Part shown: piece by piece, positions 15,850-25,635 of the stretch
How the letters are laid out: every line of letters begins with the position of its first letter
How positions within the stretch are numbered: position 1 is the first letter of the stretch
NCBI RefSeq assembly: GCF_009650215.1
Contig: NZ_CP045851.1
Span: 558,001 to 622,000, forward strand
Length of the DNA: 64,000 nt
Direction of reading: 5' to 3'
DNA from: Actinomarinicola tropica
Lineage (GTDB): Bacteria > Actinomycetota > Acidimicrobiia > Acidimicrobiales > SKKL01
Notes under the pieces: generated by a model
The model's database searches: none
What the model was told of the DNA's origin: nothing
What the model saw: the letters and a program-made list of their open reading frames with translations, nothing else
Made by a program: the position numbers and the translations under genes

Positions 15850-17298
15850 ATGGCTCCGTCGAGAGGTCTCTTCGTCTTGGTCACGAACCCAACTGCAACG
15901 CCCGATGTGGCTAGCGAGGTCGTCGTCGTAGGCGCCGGTCTCGGCGGTCTCCTTGCGGCGCTGCTGCTCGCCGAGGACGGCCACCGCGTCGTCGTCTTGG
16001 AACGCGACGGCGCGGAACCACCCGGAGAGCCCGCTGGGGCGTGGGACGAGTGGGAACGCCGAGGCGTGGCGCAGTTCCGGCAGCTCTACTACCTGCTGCC
16101 CCGCTTCCGTCATGTCGCCGATCGTGAGCTGCCGGCCCTCAGTGCCGCGCTCGAGAAGGTTGCGCTCCGCCACGACCCGCTCGCCGGCATGGCGGGAGCC
16201 GGGGTAGGCGACGACGACGTCGTGACGTTGACGGCGCGGAGGCCGACCGTGGAGGCGGTGGTCGCGCGGCTGGCAGCCATGCATCCAGGCATCGAGATCC
16301 GACGCGGGGTCGTCGTCAACGGCTTGACCCGTACGCCTGCCGCCGCCGGTTCGGTGCCCGACGTCGCCGGGGTGAGCACGGCGATGGGTGAGGTTGCCGC
16401 CAATCTGGTCGTCGATGCCACCGGACGCAGGTCGCCGCTGTCGGCGTGGCTCGCCGCCATCGGTGTGCCGCCGGTGCCCGAGGTCGTCGAGGACAGCGGC
16501 TTCGTGTATCACAGCCGCCACTTCCGCAGTAGCGACGGCGCAATGCCCGCCCTTTCCGCGCCGTTGCTTCGTCACTTCGGGTCGCTGTCCGTGCTCCTCC
16601 TCCCGGCAGAGGCGGGCACCTGGGGCGTGGGGCTCATCACCAGCTCCCGTGACGAGGAGCTGCGTTCGCTCCACCGCCCCGACAGGTGGATGGCGGTGGC
16701 GCGCGCCCTCGGGCCGGTCGTGCGCTGGGTCGAGGGGGAGCCGATCACGGGGGTCGACGTCATGACCCGCCTCGAGGACCGACGCCGCACGCTGTGCCGC
16801 GACAGCCGACCGCTCGTCACCGGTGTTGTCCCGCTGGCGGACGCATGGGCGTCGACGAACCCGACGCTGGGCCGCGGGACCACCCTTGCGATCCTTCACG
16901 CCGTCGCGCTCCGGGACACGCTCCGCGCGGTGGGACTGGCTGACCCTGCGCGGTTCTCGCTCGCCTGGCACGATGTCACCGAGCGCGACCTCGGCCCCCA
17001 CTACGACGCCATCGTGACGGCCGACCGCCACCGGCTCGCCGAGATCGATGCAGCGGTGGCCGGCGTCCCGTACGAGGGCGGCGACGTCGCCTGGCGCGCC
17101 TATCGCATGCTCGAGGACGTCGCCCACCTCGACGTCGAGCTGCTGCGCGGCTGGTACCGCATCGCCGGCCTCATCGCTCCTGGCACCGAGGTGTTCGCGG
17201 CGGACGGGTTCCTCCGGCGAGTAGCCCGCGCCGCTCGCCGGTCGACGGTGGAACCCCTGCCCACCAGGCACGAGCTGATCGCCCTCGCCACCGGTTGA
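15850..17298 (+). CDS. FAD-dependent oxidoreductase (paralogue 3)
   Basis: A 482-residue homologue of the protein at 1134-2591, collinear along its length: VVVVGAGLGGLLAALLLAED, WDEWERRGVAQFRQLYYLLP, VVDATGRRSPLSAWLAAIG, EDSGFVYHSRHFR, WASTNPTLGRGTTLA. It has its own strand and no adjacent cyclopropane synthase. ATG at 15850 gives a 20-residue leader before the Rossmann strand; TTG 15877 would fit the family length better. Substrate unknown. Confidence 0.83.
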   Translation: MAPSRGLFVLVTNPTATPDVASEVVVVGAGLGGLLAALLLAEDGHRVVVLERDGAEPPGEPAGAWDEWERRGVAQFRQLYYLLPRFRHVADRELPALSAALEKVALRHDPLAGMAGAGVGDDDVVTLTARRPTVEAVVARLAAMHPGIEIRRGVVVNGLTRTPAAAGSVPDVAGVSTAMGEVAANLVVDATGRRSPLSAWLAAIGVPPVPEVVEDSGFVYHSRHFRSSDGAMPALSAPLLRHFGSLSVLLLPAEAGTWGVGLITSSRDEELRSLHRPDRWMAVARALGPVVRWVEGEPITGVDVMTRLEDRRRTLCRDSRPLVTGVVPLADAWASTNPTLGRGTTLAILHAVALRDTLRAVGLADPARFSLAWHDVTERDLGPHYDAIVTADRHRLAEIDAAVAGVPYEGGDVAWRAYRMLEDVAHLDVELLRGWYRIAGLIAPGTEVFAADGFLRRVARAARRSTVEPLPTRHELIALATG

Positions 17299-17511
17299 GG
17301 AACGGCTTCCGACGAACGCGCGACACGGGCAGCGTCGTGCTCGGGCCCAGGTGAACCGTCATGGCCGCCGCCCCGGCAACCACGCGTGCAGCGTCCTGCC
17401 GGGCGAAGCCCCCGGTAGGCGAACGCAGGCGGGAACAGCATGAGCCGGCGTTCTGAGAAGCCGGAGGTGTCGCGGGTGATGAGCTATCCCAGACGGCCAA
17501 GCTGCGTCCCG
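17299..17511. other. Convergent intergenic region
   Basis: 213 bp between the ends of the FAD oxidoreductase and nuoN. GC-rich inverted repeats such as GCCGGCGTTC..GAAGCCGG could act as a shared terminator; there is no coding signal. Confidence 0.4.
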
Positions 17512-18948
17512 TCAGCTGGGAAGTAGCTGGATGCCGTCGAATGCACGGAAGAGTAGTTCTGCGCCGACGCCGACCAGCACCACCAGTGAGCCAGTGATGA
17601 CAGCAGCGAACCCGGCAGTACGGCTGAGAACCGGCACCGGACCGGCGAGGTCGTCGAAGTACATCGGGGCGATCACGCGGGCGTAGTACGCGATGGACAC
17701 CACCGTGTTGATCGCTCCCAGGACCGCGAGCCAGCCGTAGCCTGCGTCGATGGCGGCGGCGAACAGGCTCAGCTTGGCGGCGAAGCCAGCGAGTGGGGGC
17801 ACGCCGATGAAGGAGAGCAGTGTGATGGTCAGCGTGGCGGCCAGGAGCGGACGGGCGCGTGCCAACCCTGCGTAGGTGAGTCGGTCGGTGCGTCCCCGGA
17901 GTTGTACGACGACGCCGAAGGCTGCGACGTTGGCGAGCACGTAGGCGAGGAGGAAGTACAGCAGCGACGGGAGCGCGAGTTCGCTGCGTTGTACGGCGAC
18001 GATGGCCAGCAGGCCGTAGCCGGTCTGGGAGACCGAGGACCAGCCCAGGAGGCGTCGCACGTCGTCCTGCCACAGCGCCGCCAGGTTGCCGAGCGTCATC
18101 GTGGTTGCGGCGATCACGGCGACGAGCGGTCGCCATCCGAGCCCGTCCGGCGGCAGGACCAGCACCAGCCGGGCGAGGAACAGGAACGCGCCGACCTTGG
18201 GCACGGACGTCACGAACGCGGCGACGGGCGCGGGCGCACCCTCGGCGACATCGGGCATCCACGCGTGTGCCGGCACGGCGCCGAGCTTGAACGCCACCGC
18301 AACGACGACCAGGGCGGCGGCCACGGCCAAGCCGGGTCCACTCGTCGAGGTCAGGCCGGTGCGTAGGCCGGGCAGCGTCGTCGTTCCGCCGAGACCGAAG
18401 AGGTAGGCGACGCCGATCAGCATGCTGGCGCTGGTGAGGGCCCCGAGCAGGAAGTACTTGATGCCCGCTTCAGCCGAGGCCCGGGACAACCGGTGGTAGG
18501 CGGTGAGGACGTAGCCGGTCGCAGACGACAGCAGCATCGAGACGACGAACTGCTTGAGGTCCGTCGCACCGGCGAGGAGCACGGCGCCGAGGGCGGAGAA
18601 CAGCAGCAGGGTGTAGTACTCGCCGCTGCGGGGATCGCTGCGGAACCAGGGAAGCGAGAGCGCGATCACGGCTGCGGTCGCCGCCAGGACGATCAGCTTG
18701 GCCCAGACGGCCGGCAGATCACGGGCGTAGGTCTCGGCGAACGTGTAGGCCTCGGGCCCGTCCAGCATCGGGATCGTGGTCGCGGCGGCGACGGCGACCG
18801 TCAGCAGGGCCAGGACGGCTGCGCCGCTCTGGAGGCGTCGAGGCACGGCCAGTGCGTAGAGCAGGACGACAACACCGCCGACGACGAGCACCAGCTCGGG
18901 GATGACGTCGCCCAGCATGGACGCCATGTCCATGCCTGCCGAGCCCAT
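17512..18948 (-). CDS. nuoN: Complex I-like antiporter subunit NuoN
   Basis: A ~478-residue, multi-helix MrpA/D-type proton-translocating subunit (proton_antipo_M domain): YHRLSRASAEAGIKYFLLGA, KLGAVPAHAWMPDVAEGAPA, VGWSSVSQTGYGLLAI-type helix, and LSFIGVPPLAGFAAKLSLF. The conserved membrane lysines and glutamate regions typical of NuoN are visible. Last gene of the reduced complex I operon. ATG at 18948 chosen; TTG 18960 is possible. No terminator is obvious beyond the convergent region. Confidence 0.9.
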   Translation of the reverse strand: MGSAGMDMASMLGDVIPELVLVVGGVVVLLYALAVPRRLQSGAAVLALLTVAVAAATTIPMLDGPEAYTFAETYARDLPAVWAKLIVLAATAAVIALSLPWFRSDPRSGEYYTLLLFSALGAVLLAGATDLKQFVVSMLLSSATGYVLTAYHRLSRASAEAGIKYFLLGALTSASMLIGVAYLFGLGGTTTLPGLRTGLTSTSGPGLAVAAALVVVAVAFKLGAVPAHAWMPDVAEGAPAPVAAFVTSVPKVGAFLFLARLVLVLPPDGLGWRPLVAVIAATTMTLGNLAALWQDDVRRLLGWSSVSQTGYGLLAIVAVQRSELALPSLLYFLLAYVLANVAAFGVVVQLRGRTDRLTYAGLARARPLLAATLTITLLSFIGVPPLAGFAAKLSLFAAAIDAGYGWLAVLGAINTVVSIAYYARVIAPMYFDDLAGPVPVLSRTAGFAAVITGSLVVLVGVGAELLFRAFDGIQLLPS

Positions 18949-18978
18949 GGTGTCGTCCAACTCGTCGACCGCCGTGCG

Positions 18979-20493
18979 CTACCGGCCGACGAAGGGGCCG
19001 GCGAAGGTGTCGATGACGTCGAGCAGCAGAGCCGGAGCGACGCCGATCCCGATGATGAGGAGGATCAGGGTGCCGAGGGTCAGGCGCTCGATCCACCCGA
19101 GGTCCGGCCACTCGGTCCACCGTTCCGGGAGTGGGCCGAGGAAGACCTGCTGGAGCATGCGCAGGAACAGCGCTGCGGTGATGACGATGCCGAGCAGACC
19201 GATGCCGGCGAGCCAGGGGTAGACGGCGAGGGCGCCGGCGAAGACCTGGAACTCGGCGACGAACCCGGCAAGCCCGGGGAGGCCGAGGCTGGCGAAGGCC
19301 GCGACGACGGTGATGCCGGTGAGCGCCGGGGCTCGGCCGGCGAGGCCGCCGTACGCGTCCATCTCGTAGGTGTCGCCTCGGGCGAGGATCGACCCGCTGA
19401 CGAGGAACAGCGCGCCGGTGATGAGACCGTGCGCGACCATCTCCAGCGTCGCGCCGGTCAGGGCCAGTGCCTGGGCGTCCTCCTGTCCGGCGATGCTGGC
19501 GCCCGCAGCCGCCAACCCGAGCATCACGTAGCCCATGTGGTTGACGCTGGTGTAGGCGATGAGCCGCTTGAGGTTGGTCTGGGCCATGGCGACAAGGGCG
19601 CCGTAGACGATGGAGACGACGGCGACCACGCCGATCGGGAACGCGAAGCGAGCGAACGTCTCGGGCTGCATGGACATGAGGACCCGGACGAAGCCGTACG
19701 TGCCCATCTTCAGCAGCACGCCGGCGAGGACGGCCGAGGCCGGTCCGGGCGCGTCGACGTGGGCGGGCGGGAGCCAGGTGTGGAAGGGGACGACCGGTGT
19801 CTTGACCCCGAAGCCGATGAAGAACCCGAGGAAGACGAGGGTCGCGTACACCCCGCCTGCGGGCAGCGGTTGCTGGCGGATGATCTCGGCCATGTCGAAG
19901 GTCCGTGGTTCGGTGGCGAGGTACAGGCCGAGGATGGCGAGCAGGAGAGCGAGCGAACCGGCGAACGTGTAGACGAAGAACTTCAGGGCCGAGCGTCGGG
20001 CGTCACCGTGCCCCCAGGCGCCGATCAGGAAGTAGATGCCGACCAGGCTCAGGTCCCAGAACACGAAGAACAGGAACAGGTCGAGTGACAGGAAGAGGCC
20101 GACCGACACGCCCTCGAGGAAGAGCATGAGCGCGTAGTAGGGGCCCGGCCGGCCCCGCAGGTCGACCGGATAGGCGATGGCGACAGCGAACACGAAGGCG
20201 GTCATGAGGGCGAGTGGGAGTGACAGCCCGTCGATGCCGACCCGGTAGCCGACCCCGAGCGTCGGGATCCACTCGCTGGACTCGACGAGCTCGAAGCCGC
20301 CACCGCCGTCGAAGCGGGCCCAGGCGCCGAGGAGGATGAGCAGTGGCACGGCGCCGACGACGCTGGCGACCAGACGGAGCCGGGACGTCCAGGGATCGTC
20401 GCGTGCCGGGTCGACGTCGGATCGCAACCGCCGGGGGAGGAGGGCGAACACGGCGGCGGCAGCGATCGGCAGGAAGATGGCGAGGGTCAGCAC
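18979..20493 (-). CDS. nuoM: Complex I-like antiporter subunit NuoM
   Basis: A 504-residue polytopic protein of the NuoM/MrpD class: LFLFFVFWDLSLVGIYFLIG, FGVKTPVVPFHTWLPPAHVD, PGPASAVLAGVLLKMGTYGF, LKRLIAYTSVNHMGYVMLGL. The HTWLP..H..AP-type loop and lysine helices are the family marks of a proton pump. GTG at 20493 after GGAGCT. It is 29 bp downstream of nuoL and 30 bp upstream of nuoN on the same strand. Confidence 0.92.
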   Translation of the reverse strand: MLTLAIFLPIAAAAVFALLPRRLRSDVDPARDDPWTSRLRLVASVVGAVPLLILLGAWARFDGGGGFELVESSEWIPTLGVGYRVGIDGLSLPLALMTAFVFAVAIAYPVDLRGRPGPYYALMLFLEGVSVGLFLSLDLFLFFVFWDLSLVGIYFLIGAWGHGDARRSALKFFVYTFAGSLALLLAILGLYLATEPRTFDMAEIIRQQPLPAGGVYATLVFLGFFIGFGVKTPVVPFHTWLPPAHVDAPGPASAVLAGVLLKMGTYGFVRVLMSMQPETFARFAFPIGVVAVVSIVYGALVAMAQTNLKRLIAYTSVNHMGYVMLGLAAAGASIAGQEDAQALALTGATLEMVAHGLITGALFLVSGSILARGDTYEMDAYGGLAGRAPALTGITVVAAFASLGLPGLAGFVAEFQVFAGALAVYPWLAGIGLLGIVITAALFLRMLQQVFLGPLPERWTEWPDLGWIERLTLGTLILLIIGIGVAPALLLDVIDTFAGPFVGR

Positions 20494-20521
20494 GGGAGCT
20501 CCATGAGCGTCGGTGTCGGGT

Positions 20522-22522
20522 TCAGCTCGTCAGGGCCAGCAGGACTGCGGCGGCGACGACGAAGCCCACCGCCACGATGGCGTAGTAGTGGTGGGCTTGG
20601 CCGGTCTGCAGCTTGCGGCTCGCATGGCCGCCGACCCCGACGAGCCATGCCGAGCCCTCGACCGCACCGTCGACGACGCGGTCGTCGGCGACACCGGAGG
20701 CGTCGGCGCCCTTCAGCGTGAGGGCCGCGAGTGCACGGACGGCGCCGTCGACGGAGCGCTCGTCAGCCGTGCGGGTCCCGCGGGCCCCGAGGCCCACCGC
20801 CCCAGCCAGGCCGTGCACGAAGGCGTCGAGGCTCCACTCGGCGCGTCCCCAGACCACCCGGGACAGCCTCCGGGTGAGCTGCTCGGCGCCACGGACCCCG
20901 GCGTCCACGACCCGGTCGTCGAAGCGGGCGAGGCCACGGGAGAGCGCCAGCGTCGGCTCGACCACGGCCACCCGGCTCAGCCGAGCGAGGCCGTACCAGT
21001 CGGCGACCACCGCCGCTCGACCCTCGCGTGCTGACGGGTCCAGGCGGTGCGCTCGCCACGCCCGGAACACACCGGCGGCGGCGGTGCCGGTGACGGCGAG
21101 GGTCACGGTCAGCTCCCACAGGGGGGCTTCGTACAGCTGGCCGCCCGTGACCCGCTCCAGGACCTCGCTGCTGCCCGGGAGCCACAGCACGGAGAGCGCC
21201 ACGGTGATGGCGGCGAGGACGCCGAGCGACCAACGTTCCGCTGTCGTCGGTTGTGCCTCGACTCGGCGACCGATGTCGTTGTCGGGACCGCGCCCGAAGG
21301 CGAGGACCTGGTACCGGAAGGCGTACACGACGCTCAGGGCGCCGGCGACGAGCACGCCGAGGAGGAGCCACACGCTGCTGTGCGCCGCGGCCGCACCGAT
21401 CTCCTGCTTCGACCAGGCTCCGCCGAGCGGCGGGATGGCGGCGAGGGCGGCGACACCCACGAGGGACAGCCCAGCGGTGCGGGGCAGCACCCGTCCCAGC
21501 CTCATGGCGCCCAGGTCGCCGCTGCCCGCCGCATGTATCGCCACCCCGGCGCCGAGGAACAACAGGGACTTGAACGCGGCGTGGGTGACGAGCTGAGCGC
21601 CGGCGGCGGCGGTCGAACCGGCGCCGACGGCCACGAACATCAGCCCGTACTGCGCCGACGTGGAGGCGGCCAGGACCCGTTTGGCCTGGGACTGCAGCGC
21701 GGCGCTCACCCCGCCCGCCAGTGCGGTCGCCATCCCGAGGCCGGCGACGGCGGGCAGGAACCACCCGACCGGCTCAAGCGAGGGCGCCACACGGATGAGG
21801 AGGTAGGCGCCCGCCGAGACCAGGGTCGCCGAGTGCAGGAGCGCCGACACCGGTGTCGGGCCCGCCATCGCCGAGAACAACCACGGCGAGAACGGCAGCT
21901 GGGCCGATTTGGCTGCGACGGCGAGCAGCAGGCCTGCGGCGAGGGCATCCTGGCGGGCGCCGTCGACGGCGGCGAGGTCGTCGTATCCGAGCCCGCCCGT
22001 CGCAGCGAACGTCGTGCCAGCGGCCACGTAGAGCCCGAGGTCACCGATCCGGGTCGTGATGAACGCCTGGGCCGCAGCGGCACCGTTGGACCGTTCCCGC
22101 CAGCCGTGCCCGATGAGTGCCCACGAGAACGCACCGATCAGCTCCCACGCCAGCAGCAGGGTGAGCAGGTCGGACGCCACGACGAGGAGCTCCATGGCAG
22201 CCACGAAACCGAGCATGAGGGCGAGCAGCCGGGTCCGGCCCTCCTCGACGGTGGCGGCCGCGTAGGCCAGCACGGGTGCCGCCACAACCGGGATCAGGAC
22301 CACCATGACCCGGGCGAAGCCGTCGACCGCGACGCTCAGCTCGAGGGTGTCACTCCAGCGCCACGCCAGCCTCGGCTCGGCCCAGGCCGCCACCATGGCG
22401 GCGGCGAGGGTTGCGACCGCTGCGCCGACCGCAGCGGCACCGACGCCGTGGGGACGGCGGCGCAACCCGAGGACCGACGCGGACCCCAGGACGGGAAGGA
22501 GCACGAGGAGGGCGACCGTCAT
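20522..22522 (-). CDS. nuoL: Complex I-like antiporter subunit NuoL
   Basis: A 666-residue protein with the NuoL core (FITTRIGDLGLYVAAGTTFA, SAQLPFSPWLFSAMAGPTPV, SALLHSATLVSAGAYLLIR, HAAFKSLLFLGAGVAIHAAG) followed by a long carboxy extension (~500-666) of amphipathic helices ending in one hydrophobic helix, the place of the lateral helix in true NuoL. The extension here is charged and unusual in sequence. The ATG overlaps the nuoK stop (ATGA). Confidence 0.9.
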   Translation of the reverse strand: MTVALLVLLPVLGSASVLGLRRRPHGVGAAAVGAAVATLAAAMVAAWAEPRLAWRWSDTLELSVAVDGFARVMVVLIPVVAAPVLAYAAATVEEGRTRLLALMLGFVAAMELLVVASDLLTLLLAWELIGAFSWALIGHGWRERSNGAAAAQAFITTRIGDLGLYVAAGTTFAATGGLGYDDLAAVDGARQDALAAGLLLAVAAKSAQLPFSPWLFSAMAGPTPVSALLHSATLVSAGAYLLIRVAPSLEPVGWFLPAVAGLGMATALAGGVSAALQSQAKRVLAASTSAQYGLMFVAVGAGSTAAAGAQLVTHAAFKSLLFLGAGVAIHAAGSGDLGAMRLGRVLPRTAGLSLVGVAALAAIPPLGGAWSKQEIGAAAAHSSVWLLLGVLVAGALSVVYAFRYQVLAFGRGPDNDIGRRVEAQPTTAERWSLGVLAAITVALSVLWLPGSSEVLERVTGGQLYEAPLWELTVTLAVTGTAAAGVFRAWRAHRLDPSAREGRAAVVADWYGLARLSRVAVVEPTLALSRGLARFDDRVVDAGVRGAEQLTRRLSRVVWGRAEWSLDAFVHGLAGAVGLGARGTRTADERSVDGAVRALAALTLKGADASGVADDRVVDGAVEGSAWLVGVGGHASRKLQTGQAHHYYAIVAVGFVVAAAVLLALTS

Positions 22523-22824
22523 CCCTTGAGCTTCCGCAGCTTCTCGGTGATGTCGGCCCGGCGCACCCGGTACACATTGGTGATGAGGGCGAACCCGAGC
22601 GCCATCTCGATCGCCATCACGGTCATGAACACGATCGCCAGCATCTGCCCCTGCGGGTTGCCTCCAGTGCTGAGTGCCCAGAGCGCGATGAGCGCGAGCA
22701 GGGCGCCGTTGATCATCAGCTCGAGGCCCATCATCAGCATGACGAACGACTGCTGGCTGATCGCCCCGTAGAGGCCGACGGCGAACAGCGCCGCGGCGAC
22801 AACGAGCACGGTTTCGAGGGTCAC
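22519..22824 (-). CDS. nuoK: Complex I-like subunit NuoK
   Basis: A 101-residue three-helix protein: GAISQQSFVMLMMGLELMIN and TVMAIEMALGFALITNVYR. The two membrane glutamates of NuoK (in GLELMIN and AIEMALG) are present, so the proton path seems intact. It overlaps both neighbours by 4 bp. Confidence 0.92.
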   Translation of the reverse strand: MTLETVLVVAAALFAVGLYGAISQQSFVMLMMGLELMINGALLALIALWALSTGGNPQGQMLAIVFMTVMAIEMALGFALITNVYRVRRADITEKLRKLKG

Positions 22825-23390
22825 GGCGACTCCAACTCCTCGATCTCCAGCGCCGGCTCCCGCGACCCCTCATCGGACGTGCCGAACCGGCCGTTGCGGC
22901 TGGCCAACGCGATCGCGCCGATCATCGTGGCGAGCAGGGCGACGCCGGCGGTCTGGAACACCAGCATCGAGTCGCCGAGCAGCTCGAAGCCGAGCTCGGC
23001 GGTCGCATCGACCGAGGCATCGACCGGCTGGTCGGGGAAGTCGGCCGTGAGGGCGACGACGGACAAGCCGGCGAACGACACGACGCCGGCGGCCACGGCG
23101 AAGCGGTGCTGGTGCACCATGAACATCGGGTTCAAGCCGGCGGGGTTCATCATGAACATGACCATCACGACCGCCATGATCAGCATCTCGCCGGCCATCA
23201 TCAGGATCAGCACCACACCGAGGAACTCCGCAGCCAGCAGCACGAGGATGGCGCCCACGCCGACGAACGAGGCGAGCAGCCAGAACGCAGCCCTGACCAT
23301 GGAGTCGGTTCGGAACACCAGGTACCCGGTGACCACACTTCCGGCGGCGAAGCACCAGAACAGCACGTCCACGACCAACGACCGGTTCAC
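22821..23390 (-). CDS. nuoJ: Complex I-like subunit NuoJ
   Basis: A 189-residue membrane protein of the NuoJ class: RAAFWLLASFVGVGAILVLL, AAEFLGVVLILMMAGEMLIM, and a Met-rich run VVMVMFMMNPAGLNPMFMVH. The conserved third helix normally reads YVGAIMVLF; here it is MAGEMLIMAVVM, with an extra membrane Glu. GTG at 23390; overlaps nuoH and nuoK by 4 bp each. Confidence 0.85.
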   Translation of the reverse strand: MNRSLVVDVLFWCFAAGSVVTGYLVFRTDSMVRAAFWLLASFVGVGAILVLLAAEFLGVVLILMMAGEMLIMAVVMVMFMMNPAGLNPMFMVHQHRFAVAAGVVSFAGLSVVALTADFPDQPVDASVDATAELGFELLGDSMLVFQTAGVALLATMIGAIALASRNGRFGTSDEGSREPALEIEELESP

Positions 23391-24322
23391 AGCAGGAGCG
23401 CTCCGCTCACGAAGATGTTGACCAACGCCAGCGGGATGAACACGGCCCAGCACGCGACCACGAACGGTTCGATGCGGACGCGTGCCACGAGGTGCCGGCT
23501 GCCGACCATCACGACGAGCAGGAACAGCGTCTTGAGTGCCATCCAGGCCGGTCCAGGCAGCAGCGGACCCCACCAGCCACCGAGGAACGCCGCTGCTCCC
23601 ATCGAGGCGATCGCGAAGAGCATGGCGGCCCGGGCCAGCTCCCAGGCGAGCCGGTCGGTGCCGGCGTCCTCCGCCGACGTTCCGCCGACGAGGTCGGCGC
23701 CGTCGGGCAGGTTCAACGGGCCCCAGAAGCTCACCCCGATGCCGACCATGAGGTAGATCGGCAGCCCCAGCGGCTGTCGGACCACGTTCCAAAGGTCCTC
23801 CTGGGCCTGGACGATGTCCATCACCGCCAACGACTCCGCCGGGAGGGCGGTGGCCAGCATCGCGAGCAGGAACGGGATCTGGAGGGACAGTGCCTGGGCG
23901 CCGTAGCGGTACGCCCCGATCAACGGAAACAATGAGTTGGGGGACCAGCCATGGAGGAACACGGCGATCATCACGAACGCGATGGCGGTGGCGAAAACGA
24001 CGAACCCGGTGCTCGGGTCCGCCACCGCAGCGCCGGGGCCGACAGGGACGACGGCGAGCCCGGTGGCGGCAAGCCCACCCAGCAGACCCGGGGCGAGTGC
24101 CCATCCAGGCGCATCGGGGCGCTCGGTGCGGCGTCGCCGCTGGGTGGCGAGGACCGCCACGGTGCGGAGCGGATCGAGGAGGACCGCGCCGAGGTCGCTG
24201 CGGCCCGTTCCGCCGGCCAGGCGACCGGCGGTGCCGTCGATGACCGCCACGACGTAGACGCCGACCGCCATGGCGACGGCCACGGCGCCGACCGCTGCAC
24301 CAGGTTCCAGGTAGGCCCTCAC
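23387..24322 (-). CDS. nuoH: Complex I-like subunit NuoH
   Basis: A 311-residue membrane protein of the NuoH class, with IGAYRYGAQALSLQIPFLLA (the quinone-site amphipathic loop corresponds to RxxAQxxSYE in true NuoH, here YRYGAQALSLQ, so the acidic residue is replaced), LPDGADLVGG and the glutamate-poor carboxy part. In respiratory complex I this subunit forms the quinone chamber with NuoB/NuoD. The lost acidic residues suggest changed quinone or electron chemistry. GTG at 24322 overlaps the NuoB/D-like stop. Confidence 0.85.
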   Translation of the reverse strand: MRAYLEPGAAVGAVAVAMAVGVYVVAVIDGTAGRLAGGTGRSDLGAVLLDPLRTVAVLATQRRRRTERPDAPGWALAPGLLGGLAATGLAVVPVGPGAAVADPSTGFVVFATAIAFVMIAVFLHGWSPNSLFPLIGAYRYGAQALSLQIPFLLAMLATALPAESLAVMDIVQAQEDLWNVVRQPLGLPIYLMVGIGVSFWGPLNLPDGADLVGGTSAEDAGTDRLAWELARAAMLFAIASMGAAAFLGGWWGPLLPGPAWMALKTLFLLVVMVGSRHLVARVRIEPFVVACWAVFIPLALVNIFVSGALLL

Positions 24323-25635
24323 GGGACCGGCAGCTCCCGGTCCGGGGAGCGCATGGCCAGGACCTCGTCGGTGTCGAGGTCCAGGCTCACCACGGTTGAC
24401 ACCGCGTCGCCCCATTCCATGCCTTCCAGCACGGCCGGAAGCAGCGGGAGTAGCCGCTGCGCCGGTGTGTCGCCGACGGCGAGCCGGCCCCGCGGCGACT
24501 CCAAGGGTGCCTCGGGATCGTGGCGGCGATCGCCGGCACGACTGGCCAGCTGCAGAGCCTGGTGGGCTTCGGCGAGCCGCTGGGCGATGCGGGAGCGGAC
24601 GTCACCGCCGTCGTGGACGATCGGTTCGAAACCGATTCCGACGTAGGCGGGATCGGCGACTCGCTCGTCCTGGTCGACACCGGACGCGCGGGCGACGGGT
24701 CCGGTGGCCGTGCCCTCGAGCTGGTCGGCCAGAATCGGGCCGACCCCCCTGGTGGCCCAGCCCAGCATCTGTGACCGGCGCAGGAGATGGTGCAACCGCT
24801 GCACGTCCTCGCCTCGGTCCGGGTGGACGTGTTTCGCGAGTCGGAGAACCCGTCGCGCGAGCGAAGGCAGTTGCTGCGCAACGAGCGCCGAGGCGATCGA
24901 GCGAAGGTGCGACCGGGCACGCTCCAGCTCCAGGACCGACACCAGTACCGGGGTGTCGAGAGCGTTATGGAAGGGGGTCCGGAGATCGGCCTCGAGTGTC
25001 GCCGGATCGGTGGTCACGACGACGTTCGCCTGCTGGACCACGTCGCCCTGGAGCAGGATCTCGAGCACGAGACCGGTCGGGAAGCGCGCGAAGAACGGGC
25101 CGATGCGGACGGTGAGCTGGTCGAGGCGCAGGCCGTCCCGGTCCGGTGCGACACCAGCCATCGGGCGCCCGTAGGGCACCCCACCCGTCATCCCCGTCCC
25201 GCCCTGCCCGTACGGGCCGACACCACGCCAGGGGGCGGCCTCCTCGTCCGGCATCGCCGGAGGACTGGAACGGAGCGCGCCGACGAGCAGCCGACGGTGG
25301 GTCTCGAGTACGGCGTCGACCAGGCGGGTGGGATCGTCCTCGTGCACCTCCACCGTCGTTGGCGCTGGTGGAGCGCTGCGCGAACCCAGCGACCACCACA
25401 GGCTCACGCGTGGTCGTGACAGCCCGTCGTGCAGGCGTGCCACCTCCGTGGCGAGCTGAGCGGGCACCCAACCGGCAAGCAGCAGGACGTTCGCTGCAGC
25501 CGGGGAGTCGACGAGGTGCAACCGATCCTGAAGCAGGAGGCCATCCACGTGGGCCCGGGCACCGGCGCCTGCCACGGCGAACACCGGCACGGGGGCTCGG
25601 GCCGCCACACGCCCGACGGCGGCCCTCAGGCCCAC
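24319..25635 (-). CDS. Cysteine-free NuoB/NuoD-like fusion
   Basis: A 438-residue protein standing where nuoB, nuoC and nuoD normally lie. The amino part (LLLQDRLHLVDSPAAANVLL, LAGWVPAQLATEVARLHDGL) resembles NuoB's PRQADVxxVxG..P.L strand, but the chain contains no cysteine at all, so no N2 iron-sulfur cluster can form. The middle and end follow NuoD: GGVPYGRPM, APDRDGLRLDQLTVRIGPFF, LEGTATGPVARASGVDQDER, DGGDVRSRIAQRLAEAHQAL. GTG at 25635, overlapping the nuoA stop. It may be a structural plug or a coupling subunit for a non-FeS partner. Confidence 0.75.
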   Translation of the reverse strand: MGLRAAVGRVAARAPVPVFAVAGAGARAHVDGLLLQDRLHLVDSPAAANVLLLAGWVPAQLATEVARLHDGLSRPRVSLWWSLGSRSAPPAPTTVEVHEDDPTRLVDAVLETHRRLLVGALRSSPPAMPDEEAAPWRGVGPYGQGGTGMTGGVPYGRPMAGVAPDRDGLRLDQLTVRIGPFFARFPTGLVLEILLQGDVVQQANVVVTTDPATLEADLRTPFHNALDTPVLVSVLELERARSHLRSIASALVAQQLPSLARRVLRLAKHVHPDRGEDVQRLHHLLRRSQMLGWATRGVGPILADQLEGTATGPVARASGVDQDERVADPAYVGIGFEPIVHDGGDVRSRIAQRLAEAHQALQLASRAGDRRHDPEAPLESPRGRLAVGDTPAQRLLPLLPAVLEGMEWGDAVSTVVSLDLDTDEVLAMRSPDRELPVP

